Below, one piece after another: positions 47,835 to 59,280 of a stretch of DNA of 64,000 nucleotides (its first letter is position 1; each line of letters opens with the position of its first letter). Origin of the DNA: Takakia lepidozioides (taxonomy: Eukaryota > Streptophyta > Takakiopsida > Takakiales > Takakiaceae); NCBI GenBank assembly GCA_030704615.1, contig CM060731.1:37634001-37698000 (forward strand). The letters run 5' to 3'. The translations under genes and the position numbers were made by a program. The notes beneath the pieces are model-generated. The model saw nothing but the letters and a program-made list of their open reading frames with translations, was not told the origin of the DNA and searched no databases.

Positions 47835-48548
47835 ATGTCCTCGCCATCGAACACGACCAAGTGGATGTCGTACCTGGCGGAGGGTTTATTGGAGGTGGAG
47901 GAAGTGCAGCCTTCTAATCCTTTCTTTTGGTGTTCCAGCCAGCAGCCCGTGGAGCAAGCTGATTGCAGTGTCGATAACGAGTGTTCGAAAGGGGAGTCAG
48001 ATGCTCCTGACAAAGTCTGTTCCAGGAAAAGGTCTCGAGAGGAGGGTTGTAAAGGAGCAGGCAGTAAGGCCTGCCGGGAGAAGATGCGACGTGACCGATT
48101 GAATGATAGGTTTCTGGAGCTGAGCTCAGCATTGGAACCTGGGAGGCCACCCAAAACAGACAAGGCTACTATATTGGCGGACGCAGTGCGCATCGTCAAC
48201 CAGCCTCGCTCTGAGGCTCAACAGCTCCAAGACTCCAACAATCAACTGCGGGACGCCATCAAGGATTTGAAGACGGAAAAGAATGAGCTACGAGATGAGA
48301 AGACGAGACTGAAAGCTGACAAGAAAAGGTTGGAGCAGCAAGTTAAGGCTATGACAAGTCCAGCAGGATACATGCCGCATCCAGCAGCCATTCATACTGC
48401 AGCTGCAGCCTTTGCTGCACAAACACAAGCAGCTTCAAACAATGCACCTCATGTGGCAGGGTATCCAGGCATGGCGATGTGGCAATGGATGCCACCTGCT
48501 GCGGTGGATACTTCACAAGACCATGTTCTCAGGCCTCCAGTTGCTTGA
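47835..48548 (+). CDS. bHLH transcription factor, ILR3-like (subgroup IVc)
   Basis: The start is the ATG at 47835 (MSSPSNTTKWMSYL), which matches the N terminus of the ILR3 group (MVSPENTNW…). The product is 237 aa on a single exon. The basic region and first helix read ACREKMRRDRLNDRFLELSS, followed by LEPGRPPKTDKATILADA. A long leucine-zipper-like helix comes next (LRDAIKDLKTEKNELRDEKT). The C terminus has the conserved MPPAAVDTSQDH-type ending. In Arabidopsis, ILR3, bHLH34, bHLH104 and bHLH115 act in the nucleus as dimers controlling iron-deficiency genes, so a role in iron homeostasis is likely. The usual MVTQLRSEAQ in helix 2 reads IVNQPRSEAQ here; the Pro is unusual. The 3' UTR follows to about 49.0 kb. 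Upstream UTR introns cannot be excluded. Confidence 0.93.
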   Translation: MSSPSNTTKWMSYLAEGLLEVEEVQPSNPFFWCSSQQPVEQADCSVDNECSKGESDAPDKVCSRKRSREEGCKGAGSKACREKMRRDRLNDRFLELSSALEPGRPPKTDKATILADAVRIVNQPRSEAQQLQDSNNQLRDAIKDLKTEKNELRDEKTRLKADKKRLEQQVKAMTSPAGYMPHPAAIHTAAAAFAAQTQAASNNAPHVAGYPGMAMWQWMPPAAVDTSQDHVLRPPVA

Positions 48549-49240
48549 TTCAAAGCTTTTTGCGTTGATCCTATCTGCAGCTCTGTACATGTCATGACAG
48601 AAACAACAGTTGGTCTCTCTTTTTCAAACGAGAGGGAGGTTAGCCCAGCAAGTGGGTACTTAGTTGCATTGTTATTCTAGTAGGGACATTTTTCCACCTT
48701 GGGCGCTGTGGTGGAGCATTGGCGAGAGGTGGACACTGCTGCTGCAATATGGACTGTCTTTTTCCCTCCTCCAACAGACGTCTTTGTATTTTGCGATTCA
48801 TGTTCGACAACACCAAGAAACTTGGAGGGACCTTACCTCCCTTTTTTTCCTTGGGGGGGAATTTAGCTCTCGGTCATCAGTGCCAGTCATAGTTGGGCAT
48901 AGGTGTGAGTGAGTATCCTCACCCACCAGATGTAAGTTGAGTGCCCACACCGAATTATTGGACAAACTGCACATTTTGGGTAGTGATGTGGTCTTGTGTA
49001 GGGGGAGAATTCCTCCCGGGGCTTTAGTGTTGGTTTGATCCTCATGTCTCTGGCAAGGTGGAACTAGGGTCTAGAGAACATCTTGCAGCAAAACTTGCAA
49101 GAACACTTATGTGATTCCGAGATGTAAGCAAAGGTTTCACTTTGTATTTTGCAAAAAGAAAAAGAATGAACCCATGACCCTCTTCATGATCTAAACATTT
49201 CGTGGTCAATCGTCTCCTCAGGGGTCCACATTCATTCCTC
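48549..49240. other. bHLH 3' region and spacer
   Basis: Probable 3' UTR of the bHLH gene (T-rich, 48.6-48.9 kb), then unassigned sequence. Confidence 0.45.
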
Positions 49241-49249
49241 GAAGTTGCA

Positions 49250-50480
49250 CTGTATTGTAACTAAGAGCAAGGCCACTCCAAGGCTTTCACCTCTTGCTAG
49301 TTCAAGAGCTCCCCTTCTCAAACTTGAACTTACAAACTCAAGAGAGCATGCTCCACACATGCACAACTTGCTTGGTCAACTATCCACCACAAAGTTCACA
49401 CTACCAAGAGCATGAATAGCCAAGTATTGCCTCCCCTTCTTGTCACATTACATAATTAGAGTGAAGCTATGCATACATTGAGTGATGATCTCCCTTCAAG
49501 GATTTCCCACCATATATTCTCCAAGCCCTTCCAATGGCGCCCTAAGCTTGGCTCCACACCACCATGATTGGAAGATTTCTTCACATGCTCCTTTTCAAAA
49601 CCTCTTGAGCTTCTTAGTGCTCTCCAAGTACTTGCCCTTGTTGTCTTCAAGCCAAAGCCTATGTAGTTCCTTGGCTTCTTTTTCACAACATCCACACTTT
49701 GAACTTGCTTAACCTTAGCTTGATAGTGAAATGAGCACTAACAAGTCTTTAGTCACTCTCCACAAACCATGGCGCACACCATTGACTCCATAATGCATAC
49801 AAAGGATTCTCAAACCCTAGAATCCATGCTTCCACATACACAAGACTCTTGCAATCCTTGCAAAATCTTGTGACTCAAGAGCTTTCTTCTCAAGCTCTCC
49901 AACTCCTTGGTGTATGCAACACTCGAGCACATTTCCTTGCAACCCCTTGCAAGCCTTGTGATACAAGAGCTAAGTTCTCCTAGCTCTCAACCTTTAACAT
50001 ACAAATGCAAAACTAATCCTTATACTCCGCACTAACAAGCATAAGGTGATCTTCTTGTAGTGATAAGAGATGAGAAATGAGAGAAGTGGAAGACAATGAA
50101 AACTCTCAAAGCATGAAGCAATCACACTAAGAACAAGCCCTAGTCCTTCCAAGTGAAATCCACTCTATCACATAAACTAAGTCAAGCCAAGGGCACCCTT
50201 ACTAAGGGAATCCACCCTACAAAGCCCTCAACACACTCCCTCTCAATACTAGAGCTATGGAGGTGAGAGAAGCTCATGGAGGCTCAACTACAAGAAGATG
50301 AGCCTCCTCTATCCTCACAAGGGGAAAACCTATCCCCATGTCCCAAGTGAGGCTCGACACCTCACTTGGCATGTGAGACCCAATGAAGTTCCAACACACA
50401 AAATATAAATATAAATATCTAAAATGTCCTAGTTAACTAGAAGTAGGTAATTCTAGATAACCGTGACTAAAACCATGACA
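49250..50480 (-). mobile_element. Possible solo LTR or other non-coding repeat
   Basis: A non-coding, repeat-like stretch full of CTCAAGAGCTT and CCTTGCAA words. Read on the minus strand from 50480 it starts TGTCATGGTTTTAGTCACGG, which looks like the 5' end of an LTR. The other end could not be fixed and no convincing 5-bp target duplication was found. Treat as a hypothesis. Confidence 0.25.
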
Positions 50481-51484
50481 CTGTTGTCATATTGGGAGTA
50501 TCATGTCAAAGTCACTCCAAACTAGATTTACTCAACCAACTAATTTGCGGCATTCAACATGGAAATTTAGGGCCAATTCTGATAAGAGGGGAACGCAGGG
50601 TAAATTGTGTTGAAGCAGGCGCCTTGATTAGCAGTGTCGCATTTTATCAATTGTGTCGCTGTTGCTGCGGCTTCCAGTTGATCATCTACCCATGCAGGTT
50701 TCTTGTAGCTATCCTTCTACAGGGAATCACAGGTAATGTGGAGCTGACAATGACAGCCTAGATTTGTTCTAGCAAAGACCGCAACCCTAATTGTCACACT
50801 AGTTCCTATGTTGACTTGCACTTCCAAAAGGCACTCATTTTTTTGCCTCGATTGTTCCACCTTTTACTGCAGCTTCTCCTCGTCTTTATTATCTATTTTT
50901 TGATACTTTCCTACTGCTACATCGATAGTAATTTGACAAGTCACTCCAAATTACCACCACAGGTATGATGAGAGGGCAAAACAGTCTGAAATAAGTCGAA
51001 GGTGCCCTCACCACATTGTCCTTGACCTTGTATCATGACCCGTGGAGGATTTGGCCGAAGGACCTCTTGTGTGTGCTGCTTGTGTCTGTAGTCAGGTAAT
51101 GTCGGATTGGTCTACAAGAACCACCACGGTGCAGCTGCACAGGCAGAGACTGAAACACGGCTTGCTAAGACCAAGCTGAATCTCCCAAGAACCTTATAAA
51201 CATCAAGGAAAAATACCACCGGATCAGTGCAAGACCAAATTTTGTATATTTTTATGGGTCTTCATTTATGAATAGTTGACACGTGTAAGATTCACTTATG
51301 GGTCTTATCCAATCAAGGTACATTCAAGTTAGCATTTGAGTGGGGAAGGATTATGTGCTTCATGTAGGTATTATCTAGTGGAGGTATATCAGGATCTTAC
51401 TCATTTTTGGCACAAATGCGTGGTCTCTCCTTTACAGGGAGGAGCCAATAAAGTAATGAGAGGATTCAATCCCCATGTTAACCC

Positions 51485-51515
<31 letters not shown>

Positions 51516-51977
51516 TAAATTATATATATATATATAAAATAACACTCAGGTCTCGATGCTCATATTTATTCACAGTAGATGGATCCAATGATCCTCACAA
51601 CAAGATAATTAAGAAGTCCTCTGTGTTTATGTGCAGGGGCTTCAAGAATCTGGTCTCTGCTGCTAGTCTTGCAACCTCTAATTGAATTCTTACATGAAAG
51701 CTCTACGTTCTTGCTCCATGTCCGGGTCAAATAGGTGCTAGATGATCATCTTGGGCGAAACTAGTTCACCATATATCAGACCCTGCACTACAAGCGACAT
51801 GTATATGTCATGAAAGCAGGAGCTGCAGCATGCGAGCACTAAGAGCTGCCAACATTCAAAAGAGGATAGATCTCTTGTCCCAGGAAAATGTGTGATCGTC
51901 GTGGAGGAACGTGAATTATCATGACAGTGACCGTCTGCAGAAGTTTACAGCATATAGGAGATGACAGTGAAGACACA
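50481..51977. other. Intergenic, repeat-like
   Basis: No gene. Around 50,740-50,880 it resembles 11,190-11,330 inside the CACTA element. A microsatellite lies at 51,486-51,540. The right end probably includes the CCCH gene 3' UTR. Confidence 0.5.
51486..51540. repeat. (AAAT)n and (TA)n microsatellite
   Basis: AAATAAATAAAT repeats run into TATATATATATA. Confidence 0.95.
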
Positions 51978-53431
51978 TCAGGACGGAGCACTTTCATTTG
52001 GTTCAGGCATGTCCTCCCGGTAATTCGTCGAGGATGCGTCCAAGGGGATCTGAGCCTGTAGCAAGCGGGGTGAAGGGTGGTCGTACTTGCAGCTGGCGCC
52101 ATATGGGCACTGCCGACGTGCGATCCGATGAAAGAAAGTGCATAGTCGACCCCCCTGTGATCGACATACAAAAAGAGGATTTAGAAGATTGAAGCTAGGG
52201 ATATATCAATACTGCATCCCGATATCCATGACAAACCACCAAACTTGACATCATGCATATCGAGTGCATAATCAGATTCGTCAGTTTGGAAGTACTTCAG
52301 GAAAAAAAAAAAAAAAAACGAAATAGTAAGTCTGCGAGAGCGAGAGCGAGAGAGAGAGAGAGCATGGCAACTATGTGAAGGAATTTGGCGAAAGGAATGC
52401 CTCCTCGGTACTTACTGGACGCGATGGCAGAATCATGGGATTATCAAGCGGGTGTATGTTCGGGAAATCATCGAAGACATACGGACGTCTGACTCGCGGG
52501 ACTTTCTCTTTCCATCCTTGACGCCCGCGTCCTCGTTGTCCTGCTTCTTGTCTTGCACCGCCATGTCCATATTCCACAGTTGCTGCTGGTGCCGCATGGG
52601 ACTGTCCTCCAAATTGCTCCTGTTGCATGCCAGTTTTAGCTTGTTGGAATATATGTTCGTGAATACCAACGCTTTGTTCAAGAAATATGTACACATATCA
52701 GGTCTGATTCAATGATCCTAAGACTCATTATGCGAACCCGCGTGGTGGAATGAATTCCACCTAGGAAATCGGAACAAAAGTGTCAGGAGCCCCGAACGAC
52801 CTAGTCCTGGCAATGTATACGCTAGGGCGAGGTGCAAGAGTTCAGCGAAATTCGTACTTACTGCGTGATGGCTTTGTGCATGGTCATAGTAAAATGCGTG
52901 GGGCTGGTCTTGTCCCATCAGCGAGAGTTGCTGTAACTCGTCTGCCAGTCCACGATTCGCATAACCAGGATCATAATTTGGACCAGTAAACATGGGCGGT
53001 GGGCACCAGCTTACTACAGGTGCAGGAGGATATGGATGGTTGGGAGGAACGTAGCCCGTCTGATTTAAGAATACTGGGCGTGCCATCGGAGGAGAAACCG
53101 TGTAGTATTGTGGTGCATAAGCATATAAGACTGGATGATAAGCAGCTTGAGGGAGAGCTTGACCATACTGGTCGAATGCTGGGTATCTGACTGCAGGCTG
53201 CGTGTAATAAGGTGCAGGATAATTCATCTCGGGAGGACGAGCCTGAAAATACGGGTCGAGTGCTGGGCCGGGGACTGCACGATGCAGCATTTGCTGCGTC
53301 GGATAAGGTGGATAATAATGTTGATTGCTAGGGCGAACATCGTGACGATATGCACACTCGGTGCCGCGATTGCAATAGCCTTGCTGGTGATACACACATG
53401 CTACGTCGTTTGGAGCACGATCCTGGGCCAT
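51978..53431 (-). CDS. CCCH zinc-finger protein with two fingers
   Basis: Exons 53431-52862, 52619-52416 and 52154-51978 are all phase 0 (CGCA|GTAAGT, CAACAG|GAG, TCCA|GTAAGT, CACAG|GGG). The product is about 316 aa. The start ATG at 53431 reads MAQDRAPND. Finger 1 near the N terminus is C-x7-C-x5-C-x3-H (CVYHQQGYCNRGTECAYRH). Finger 2 in the last exon is C-x10-C-x5-C-x3-H (CTFFHRIARRQCPYGASCKYD then H), a less common spacing. Between them is a long Pro/Tyr-rich region (YPPYPTQQM…, AYAPQYYTV…) and an RG-rich piece (RQEAGQRGRGRQG). CCCH proteins of this kind usually bind RNA and affect mRNA stability or processing. I cannot name the subfamily. Intron 2 holds an A17 run and a (GA)n run. Confidence 0.85.
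52302..52361. repeat. Poly-A and (GA)n runs in CCCH intron 2
   Basis: Seventeen A at 52,302-52,318, then GAGAGCGAGAGCGAGAGAGA at about 52,335-52,361. Confidence 0.9.
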
Positions 53432-55900
53432 CTCTCTTGTTGCCCCTAAATCGTGCAACTACCCGGAGGAAGCTAGATACGTAGATCGAATAAAAGCTGA
53501 TATCACACTCGCCGGTAGAATCTATGCTACGGGCCACTTTCGATCACTATAGTTGCATTATCAGGGCGTTGTCGCTGAGTTTGATTCCCAACTCGCCCTT
53601 GTGTCCTCCTCTACACTGCACCTGCAGCCTATATCCAACTGATCTCGGTCTTACTGGAACTTTACTCTGACATCGCCATCTCGAACAAGCGTTGCGTCGA
53701 TCCAGTTGGGGTTCTCTCCATCTAAACGCCTTCTCTCAGGCTTCCATCCCTCCTTCTAGAGATCTGTCTCCCCGCCTCCCTCCTTTAATCTCCGATACAT
53801 CCCACGATCAAGGCCATATCCTCGCTCATGCCAGCCGCTCTAGTCCCGTCCCTCCTCTCAGCGCCCACTCATCCCAATCGCCTTTGCTACATCACACTAC
53901 ACTCCCGTCACAGTGGAATCACAGCAGGCGAGGTCCGAGACACCACCGACTGAACATGTTCCTGATCTCGCGATTCATTGCCGTGTGTGCGAGACAAGCA
54001 GGCTCATCGCAGCACTGCTTCAAAACTCTTCATATCGCTCTCTCTCTCTTTCGCTCGCCGTCTGTGTACCGTTAAAACGGCTGCATTCCATTTTGAATAT
54101 TACACCTCCCAATCGACTGTGCGTTGCCGACCGAACCCCAACACGTCATATCGCAATAATTAAAAATTCAAACAATTCTCTAAAATGGATACATGAAGCA
54201 GGGGATAGATTGGCATGTGGATACATGAAATAGGTATGTGCTTCGATGTCTTTTGTTTGTTTTTTTTGTTTTTTTTGTTTTTTTTTAAACAGAGGAAAGG
54301 GCCCGGAATTACTAAATTAAAAGGACATGGAAAAATAACAACGTGGGCCCGTACAATGGGATACCACCCCAAACCAAAGATCAAAAGACGAAGTAAAGAC
54401 GAATTAGGAGACATGCAAGGCCCCATAAGGGCTAGGACATAACCAAAGAGAAGGCTGATCATAGGAAAGAGAAGTACTATGAGGAAATCAGAATTTCAAA
54501 TCCCGATCAGCGCGGCGGTGGCGCCAGTTCATATCTTGCTCAGAATCAATTCAAATTTGAACCAATAGAATTCCGTGGTGGGTTGTCAAGAAAGGGGAAT
54601 GGTCCTCCACTTCCTAGAAAGAAGCAAGATCGAGGGGCATTCGCACTACAACACTATTGACCCATTGTGAAATACTTGGGTGTCTCTATTATATTTGTTG
54701 ATGGTGGCTTTTGTTGTCTATTCCATTTCAAAAAAGTGTTAAACTTGAATTTGAGGTCATTGAAATTCACAAACCAAAGTTCTTCATAGTTTGTATTGAA
54801 ATTCTTCTACGATTATAGGGGGCTAAGCGATTTTCCATGGGTATAGATCATATTTTCTGTTGATGACGTGGCATGAGCCTAGAAGCTTCTCACGCGATCA
54901 AAGCGTGAGCATGGGTTGCAAGCTCACGGCCTACGCTCACGACGTAGCATCGTTGTAGTTGTAGTGTGGGTACTAGATAGCTGAGTGCCCAAATTGGTGT
55001 ATCACTAACTGGGGATAGAAAGAAGAGCCTCACCCATTACCCCTAGGTTGTATGCAGGCTCCAAGTTCTCCGCAGATAGGTTGGAGGCCGAGTGACATGA
55101 AGGGAGCATGACAAGCTATGTAGAAAAGCTCGTCGTTGTTTCCCATGCCTCCCCGCAGTGCTCTTCAGCCGCTCGAGAGCCTGGGCTTGGTGAGCCAGAA
55201 AGAAATCTATTCCAGACTGCCACACACGACACGCTCACATGCACCTAGACGAGGGAATTTGTCATCCCTGTTGACGCGATTCCAAGGAATGCCCCGGTCA
55301 CTTCTAAGTTGATAGTTAGGAGACATTTTAATCCTGATTGATTAGGAGCTAAGTAGGTTGAGGGCAGGCAACGATAAGAGAGAACGTGATCAGCCTTAGC
55401 ATGAAAGAGAATAACAAGAAGTTGAGATCCAATTCCCATAGAGACACTCGAATACTTGGAAATTGATGGCTAACAGCTGTAAGGCTTCATATTGGCAGCT
55501 TGCCTCCAAATTTGATCATAATAGTGGGATTGATGTCTTGCTTGCAGTACCACAATCAAGGGTTTTTCTGGTGTTGTGCAGGTATATGATATACCCAGCA
55601 GTGTCCGGGAAATATTTTGAGTTGAACCAGCCAGTGGCCGCTCATTTTCAACACCAACCGGCTAAGTGGGTTGGGGGGTCGGCTGCTGCCCCTTAGTGGT
55701 AACTCCAGGCGGTCAATTTCCTACATATTGTTTTACAACCGGTAATATTCCTTTTTTTTTTTGGTGTGTTCGGCTATAAATCCGGCCATTGTACATATCA
55801 ACCGGTTCATTTCCTGCAAATGAAAATTAAATTCGGCTGCATACAAATTCAACAAATGAACAACAATAAATAATCACAACCAATTTTAAGCAATTCAAAC
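53432..55900. other. CCCH upstream region and spacer
   Basis: The CCCH promoter and 5' UTR lie at the left, rich in C and T (53.6-54.0 kb). A T-rich microsatellite lies at 54,251-54,287. A GC-containing inverted stretch (TCACGC…GCGTGAGC, CTCACG…) lies at about 54,885-54,945. No supported gene. Confidence 0.5.
54251..54287. repeat. T-rich (TTTTTTTG)n run
   Basis: A run of T with G at about every eighth or ninth position. Confidence 0.9.
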
Positions 55901-56063
55901 AAGTGCAGAAAAGTATCCTTGGCAGGAGTTGAACCTGTCAATGCCCTCCACCAGTTGGAGGCCAAGGATCGAACCCTTCTAAAATGCAAGGACCTCAACC
56001 AAAAGTTGAAGGGCCTTGAATTTTAGAAGCGTTACCTATCTAAACAAACAAACAAACATAAAT
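55901..56063. repeat. Imperfect inverted repeat 3' of the hAT gene
   Basis: CTTCTAAAATGCAAGGACCT and AGGGCCTTGAATTTTAGAAG at about 55,976-56,029 can pair around CAACCAAAAGTTG. It may be part of the hAT element's non-coding end. Confidence 0.55.
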
Positions 56064-58329
56064 TCAAAACTGCAAATCATCATTCGTACCTTCTGCATAT
56101 GATGGCCCACCTTCTGGTTGTCCAACTATTGGCTGTCCAGCTAAATATAGCTCAGGATGAGAGAACAAATGTCTGAAGTTTGTGGAGTTCTTCCACAAAG
56201 ATATGGCCTCAATCAAAACAGGTTGACATGCCTGCACACTTGGCCCTTCCAAAGCAACACGAAGCACACTTTCCAAGTTCTTTGTTTTCAACTTGTTTCG
56301 AAATTTAGTTTTGATTGAGTTTTGAACTGAGAATGCCCTCTCACATGCGGCAGTGCTTACACATTGAACTCGAGCAATTTCAGAAAGCACAAGCAAGTTT
56401 TCATACTTCATCGTTAGAGAAGGGTTCCAAGTCACCATGCCCCAAAGATCCTTGAAAGTTTTCTCCATCCACTTGGTACTTGCCTATAGTTTGAAAGCAA
56501 AGAACTCTCGTTTCACCGCTGCTATGTCAACAAGGGCAGGCAATGTCCTTCCTGCAATATGTCTTTCGACACCATAGTGCGCACATAATATTTCCAACTC
56601 TACTACACCCCAACTTGCTAACCCCACTTTGCCTAGTTGGTAGGTTACATGGACTCAATATTTTGAATGCACTTACAACTCCGTTGTCCTCAAATCTGGC
56701 ATCCAAAGCATTGCAAACAGCCTCTGCATAAAGCTTTTGGAAGGTAAGTGCTGCCTCCAAATCACCCCCCATCCTCTCTCGTGTCATTTGTACACCATGA
56801 AAATTGGATCCCCTAATCTCAGAGGCTAGCCGCCTCAAATACCCACCAGGAGGACCAAATTCCGGGATGATGTGATAACCCATTTCCTCATTGAAGGTGG
56901 ATTGGTTCAAATCCGTGCTATCCTCAATGAAAAACATTCGTATTTGTGCAATCTCTGTCTTAACTATGGACCCAATGCTGGTTACATCCACAAACTTCCA
57001 TTGGAACACACGTGAGAGTAGAGATAGACCGTGCAACATATCAGCCAAAAAATACAAGACATAAATCATTTTGAATGACCTAAGCTTGTTATACAAAAGA
57101 GAGGCTGATCCATCATCATTGGCAACCGGCACATCTCTAAAATACGTGACAACACTCTCAAGACTATCACAAAGCGATGTCACGGCCTGCCACCTAGATA
57201 ACCAACGAATCTTGTGAAACCTTTTGAGGCACTTCTGAGCATTATTAAGCTCGGTCTGCAAAGCTTGCAAGGTTGCCTTACGCTTAGATGATTTGCGAAA
57301 ATGACCAGCAAGAGAGTTCAAAAGTGTGTCAACCTCATTTGAAATAAGATGACATGCTGATGTCTTGGCAGCTTCTAATGCTGCCAAGTTGGTCCTATGT
57401 GCTACGCAATGGACGGCCAACATAAAGGGGTTTACCTTTTGCTTAAGACGAGCAGCCACGCCGGATCGAGCCCCCACCGTGGTTGCTGCCCCATCCGAAC
57501 CAAACCCCAAAAACTTATCTACATCCAAACCCCACTCTTTCAAACTAGTTAGTAAACACTCATATATCATTGCGGCATCCTTCTTGCCATCAATAATCTG
57601 AAGTAAACCCAAAAACAGAGTGACTGGCAAACCCTCTTCAACAAAAGAAGCAAAAACAACAAGATGACCGGTCACTGAAATGTCAGTTGACTCATCTATC
57701 ATGATTCCATAGTACTTGGAATCCTTCACTCTATCCAACACATTTTTCTGAACAACACATGAGATACAATACAATATATCAGCACATGACTTCTCATCAT
57801 GGTACAGTTTCTGGGTAATACAAGCTTTGAGAGTAACCAAAAGTTGACACAAACCTGGAAATTTGCTAAATGGCAAGGCTTCCAAACCAATGTAGTAAGC
57901 AACTTGGAAAAGAGCCAAAACAGCATCATCACAAGCTCGATTAGCACTAGCTATGGCTTTCTCCATGGCTTTCTTACCAGATTGTAGGGCCCAAGAGAAC
58001 TTACGATGCTCTTCTGACCTAGCATGGTCTTGGAATGAACTCACCTTGACATTGACAGAACCAGCATTTGCAAAGACTGTCCTCCCTCCTTTCCCTCTAC
58101 AAACTTTACAAAAAACCCTACCTAGATCATGGTTAAACTCAATCCAATCAAATTGAGTGTACCAAACATCTTTCCATGCTTTCTGGGCTGCCTCTACACT
58201 ATTCGATGGCTTGTCCATACCACTTGAAGATGAGGCAGGGGGGGCAGCGGAAGGAGACTCCTCATCACAATCACCAGTGCGACCAGCCCTAAATAACATA
58301 TTTCTTAGATTCCTTTGGCGCTTGGCCAT
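56064..58329 (-). pseudogene. hAT-superfamily transposase (ZMYM/ZNF862-like), broken
   Basis: The start ATG at 58329 gives MAKRQRNLRNMLF. An N-terminal zinc finger has CKVC and then DHARSEEH (BED/TTF-like). The central part has YGIMIDESTDISV, FLGFGSDGAATTVGARSGVA and VHCVAHRTNLAALEAAK, the usual DDE/D-type block of this hAT group. The C-terminal dimerisation region (CVSTAACERAFSVQNSIKTK, then FRNKL) lies in another frame. One frameshift near 56,590 and one stop (TAG, in TTTCAAACTATAGG at about 56,489-56,502) break the gene. Terminal inverted repeats and the 8-bp target duplication were not found with confidence. Confidence 0.85.
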
Positions 58330-58387
58330 AGCCAAGACCTTACAAAATACAAATTTATAGCACGGAAATTGCAACAAGGAAGGGCCA

Positions 58388-59280
58388 GCGAGTGCAAGCA
58401 GGCGGGAGCGTCGGCAGCACATCAACATACAGCCAGTGGTAAGTGCGGGCCCCGGCAGGTGAGATGTGGACTTAGCAAAGAACGAGTGCAAGGCCTGCCA
58501 ACTGCCTGAAGCAAATCAGAAAATAGAAGGGGAGGTGGGTCAGAAATGGGTGCGAGGTGAGATGCAGCCCTCCCAGCCGCCTTTGCCCGACACAAAATAG
58601 ACACAGCTTGTGCCTGCTGCAAAGCAACAGAAACCGTGGTCGAAAGAACGGTAGAAGAACCGAAGGGGGAGGCCTACCAATGCCCTTGCTTTTTACTGCA
58701 TGATGAGCACAAAGTATGCAGAAAGTCATGTAGCTGTAGACTTCGAAAGGCAAAAGTCATAACCTCTCACTAGGAAAAGCAAAGACATAACCAAATGAAA
58801 CAAAGACTCATGCCTGGGCCTTGAAGTGTGGTAGCACGCAGCGAGTGCAAGCAGGCGGGAGCGTCGGCAGCACATCAACATACAGCCAGTGGTAAGTGCG
58901 GGCCCGACAGGTGAGCAAAGGACTTAGCAAAGAACGAATGCAAGGCTGAAAACATGCCTGGGCCTTGAAGTGTGGTAGCACGCAGCGAGTGCAAGCAGGC
59001 GGGAGCGTCGGCAGCACATTAACATACAGCCAGTGGTAAGTGCGGGCCCGGTAGGTGAGCAAAGGACTTAGCAAAGAACGAGTGCAAGGCTCTTCTAGGG
59101 TTTGCCCCCAACCACCCTGGCTCCGTCCGTTGGATGTAACCAGGCGTGGGCCCTGGCATGCTGGATTTCCGCCACGTGGCAAGGCTCTTCTAGTCTCTTC
59201 TAGGGTTTGCCCCCAACCACCCTGACCCCATCCGTTGGATGTAACCAGGCCTGGGCCCTGGCATGCTGGATTTCCGGCAC
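58388..59280. repeat. GC-rich tandem repeats beside the hAT gene
   Basis: GCGAGTGCAAGCAGGCGGGA, followed by GCGTCGGCAGCACAT and AACATACAGCCAGTGGTAAG, occurs at about 58,388, 58,841 and 58,985. The last two are in a 144-bp tandem pair. A second pair (CTCTTCTAGGGTTTGCCCCC … GGCATGCTGGATTTCCG) starts at about 59,091 and 59,195 (period ~104 bp). The first copy lies just upstream of the transposase start. Confidence 0.88.

Noticed and set aside
49250-50480. Solo LTR as a firm call
   Set aside because: Only the TGTCATGG start is LTR-like. The other end and the target duplication were not found, so it is listed only as a low-confidence feature.
55915-55990. tRNA-like words (GGAGTTGAACC, GGATCGAACCC)
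   Set aside because: No acceptor stem, anticodon arm or conserved spacing; probably part of a hairpin in repeat DNA.
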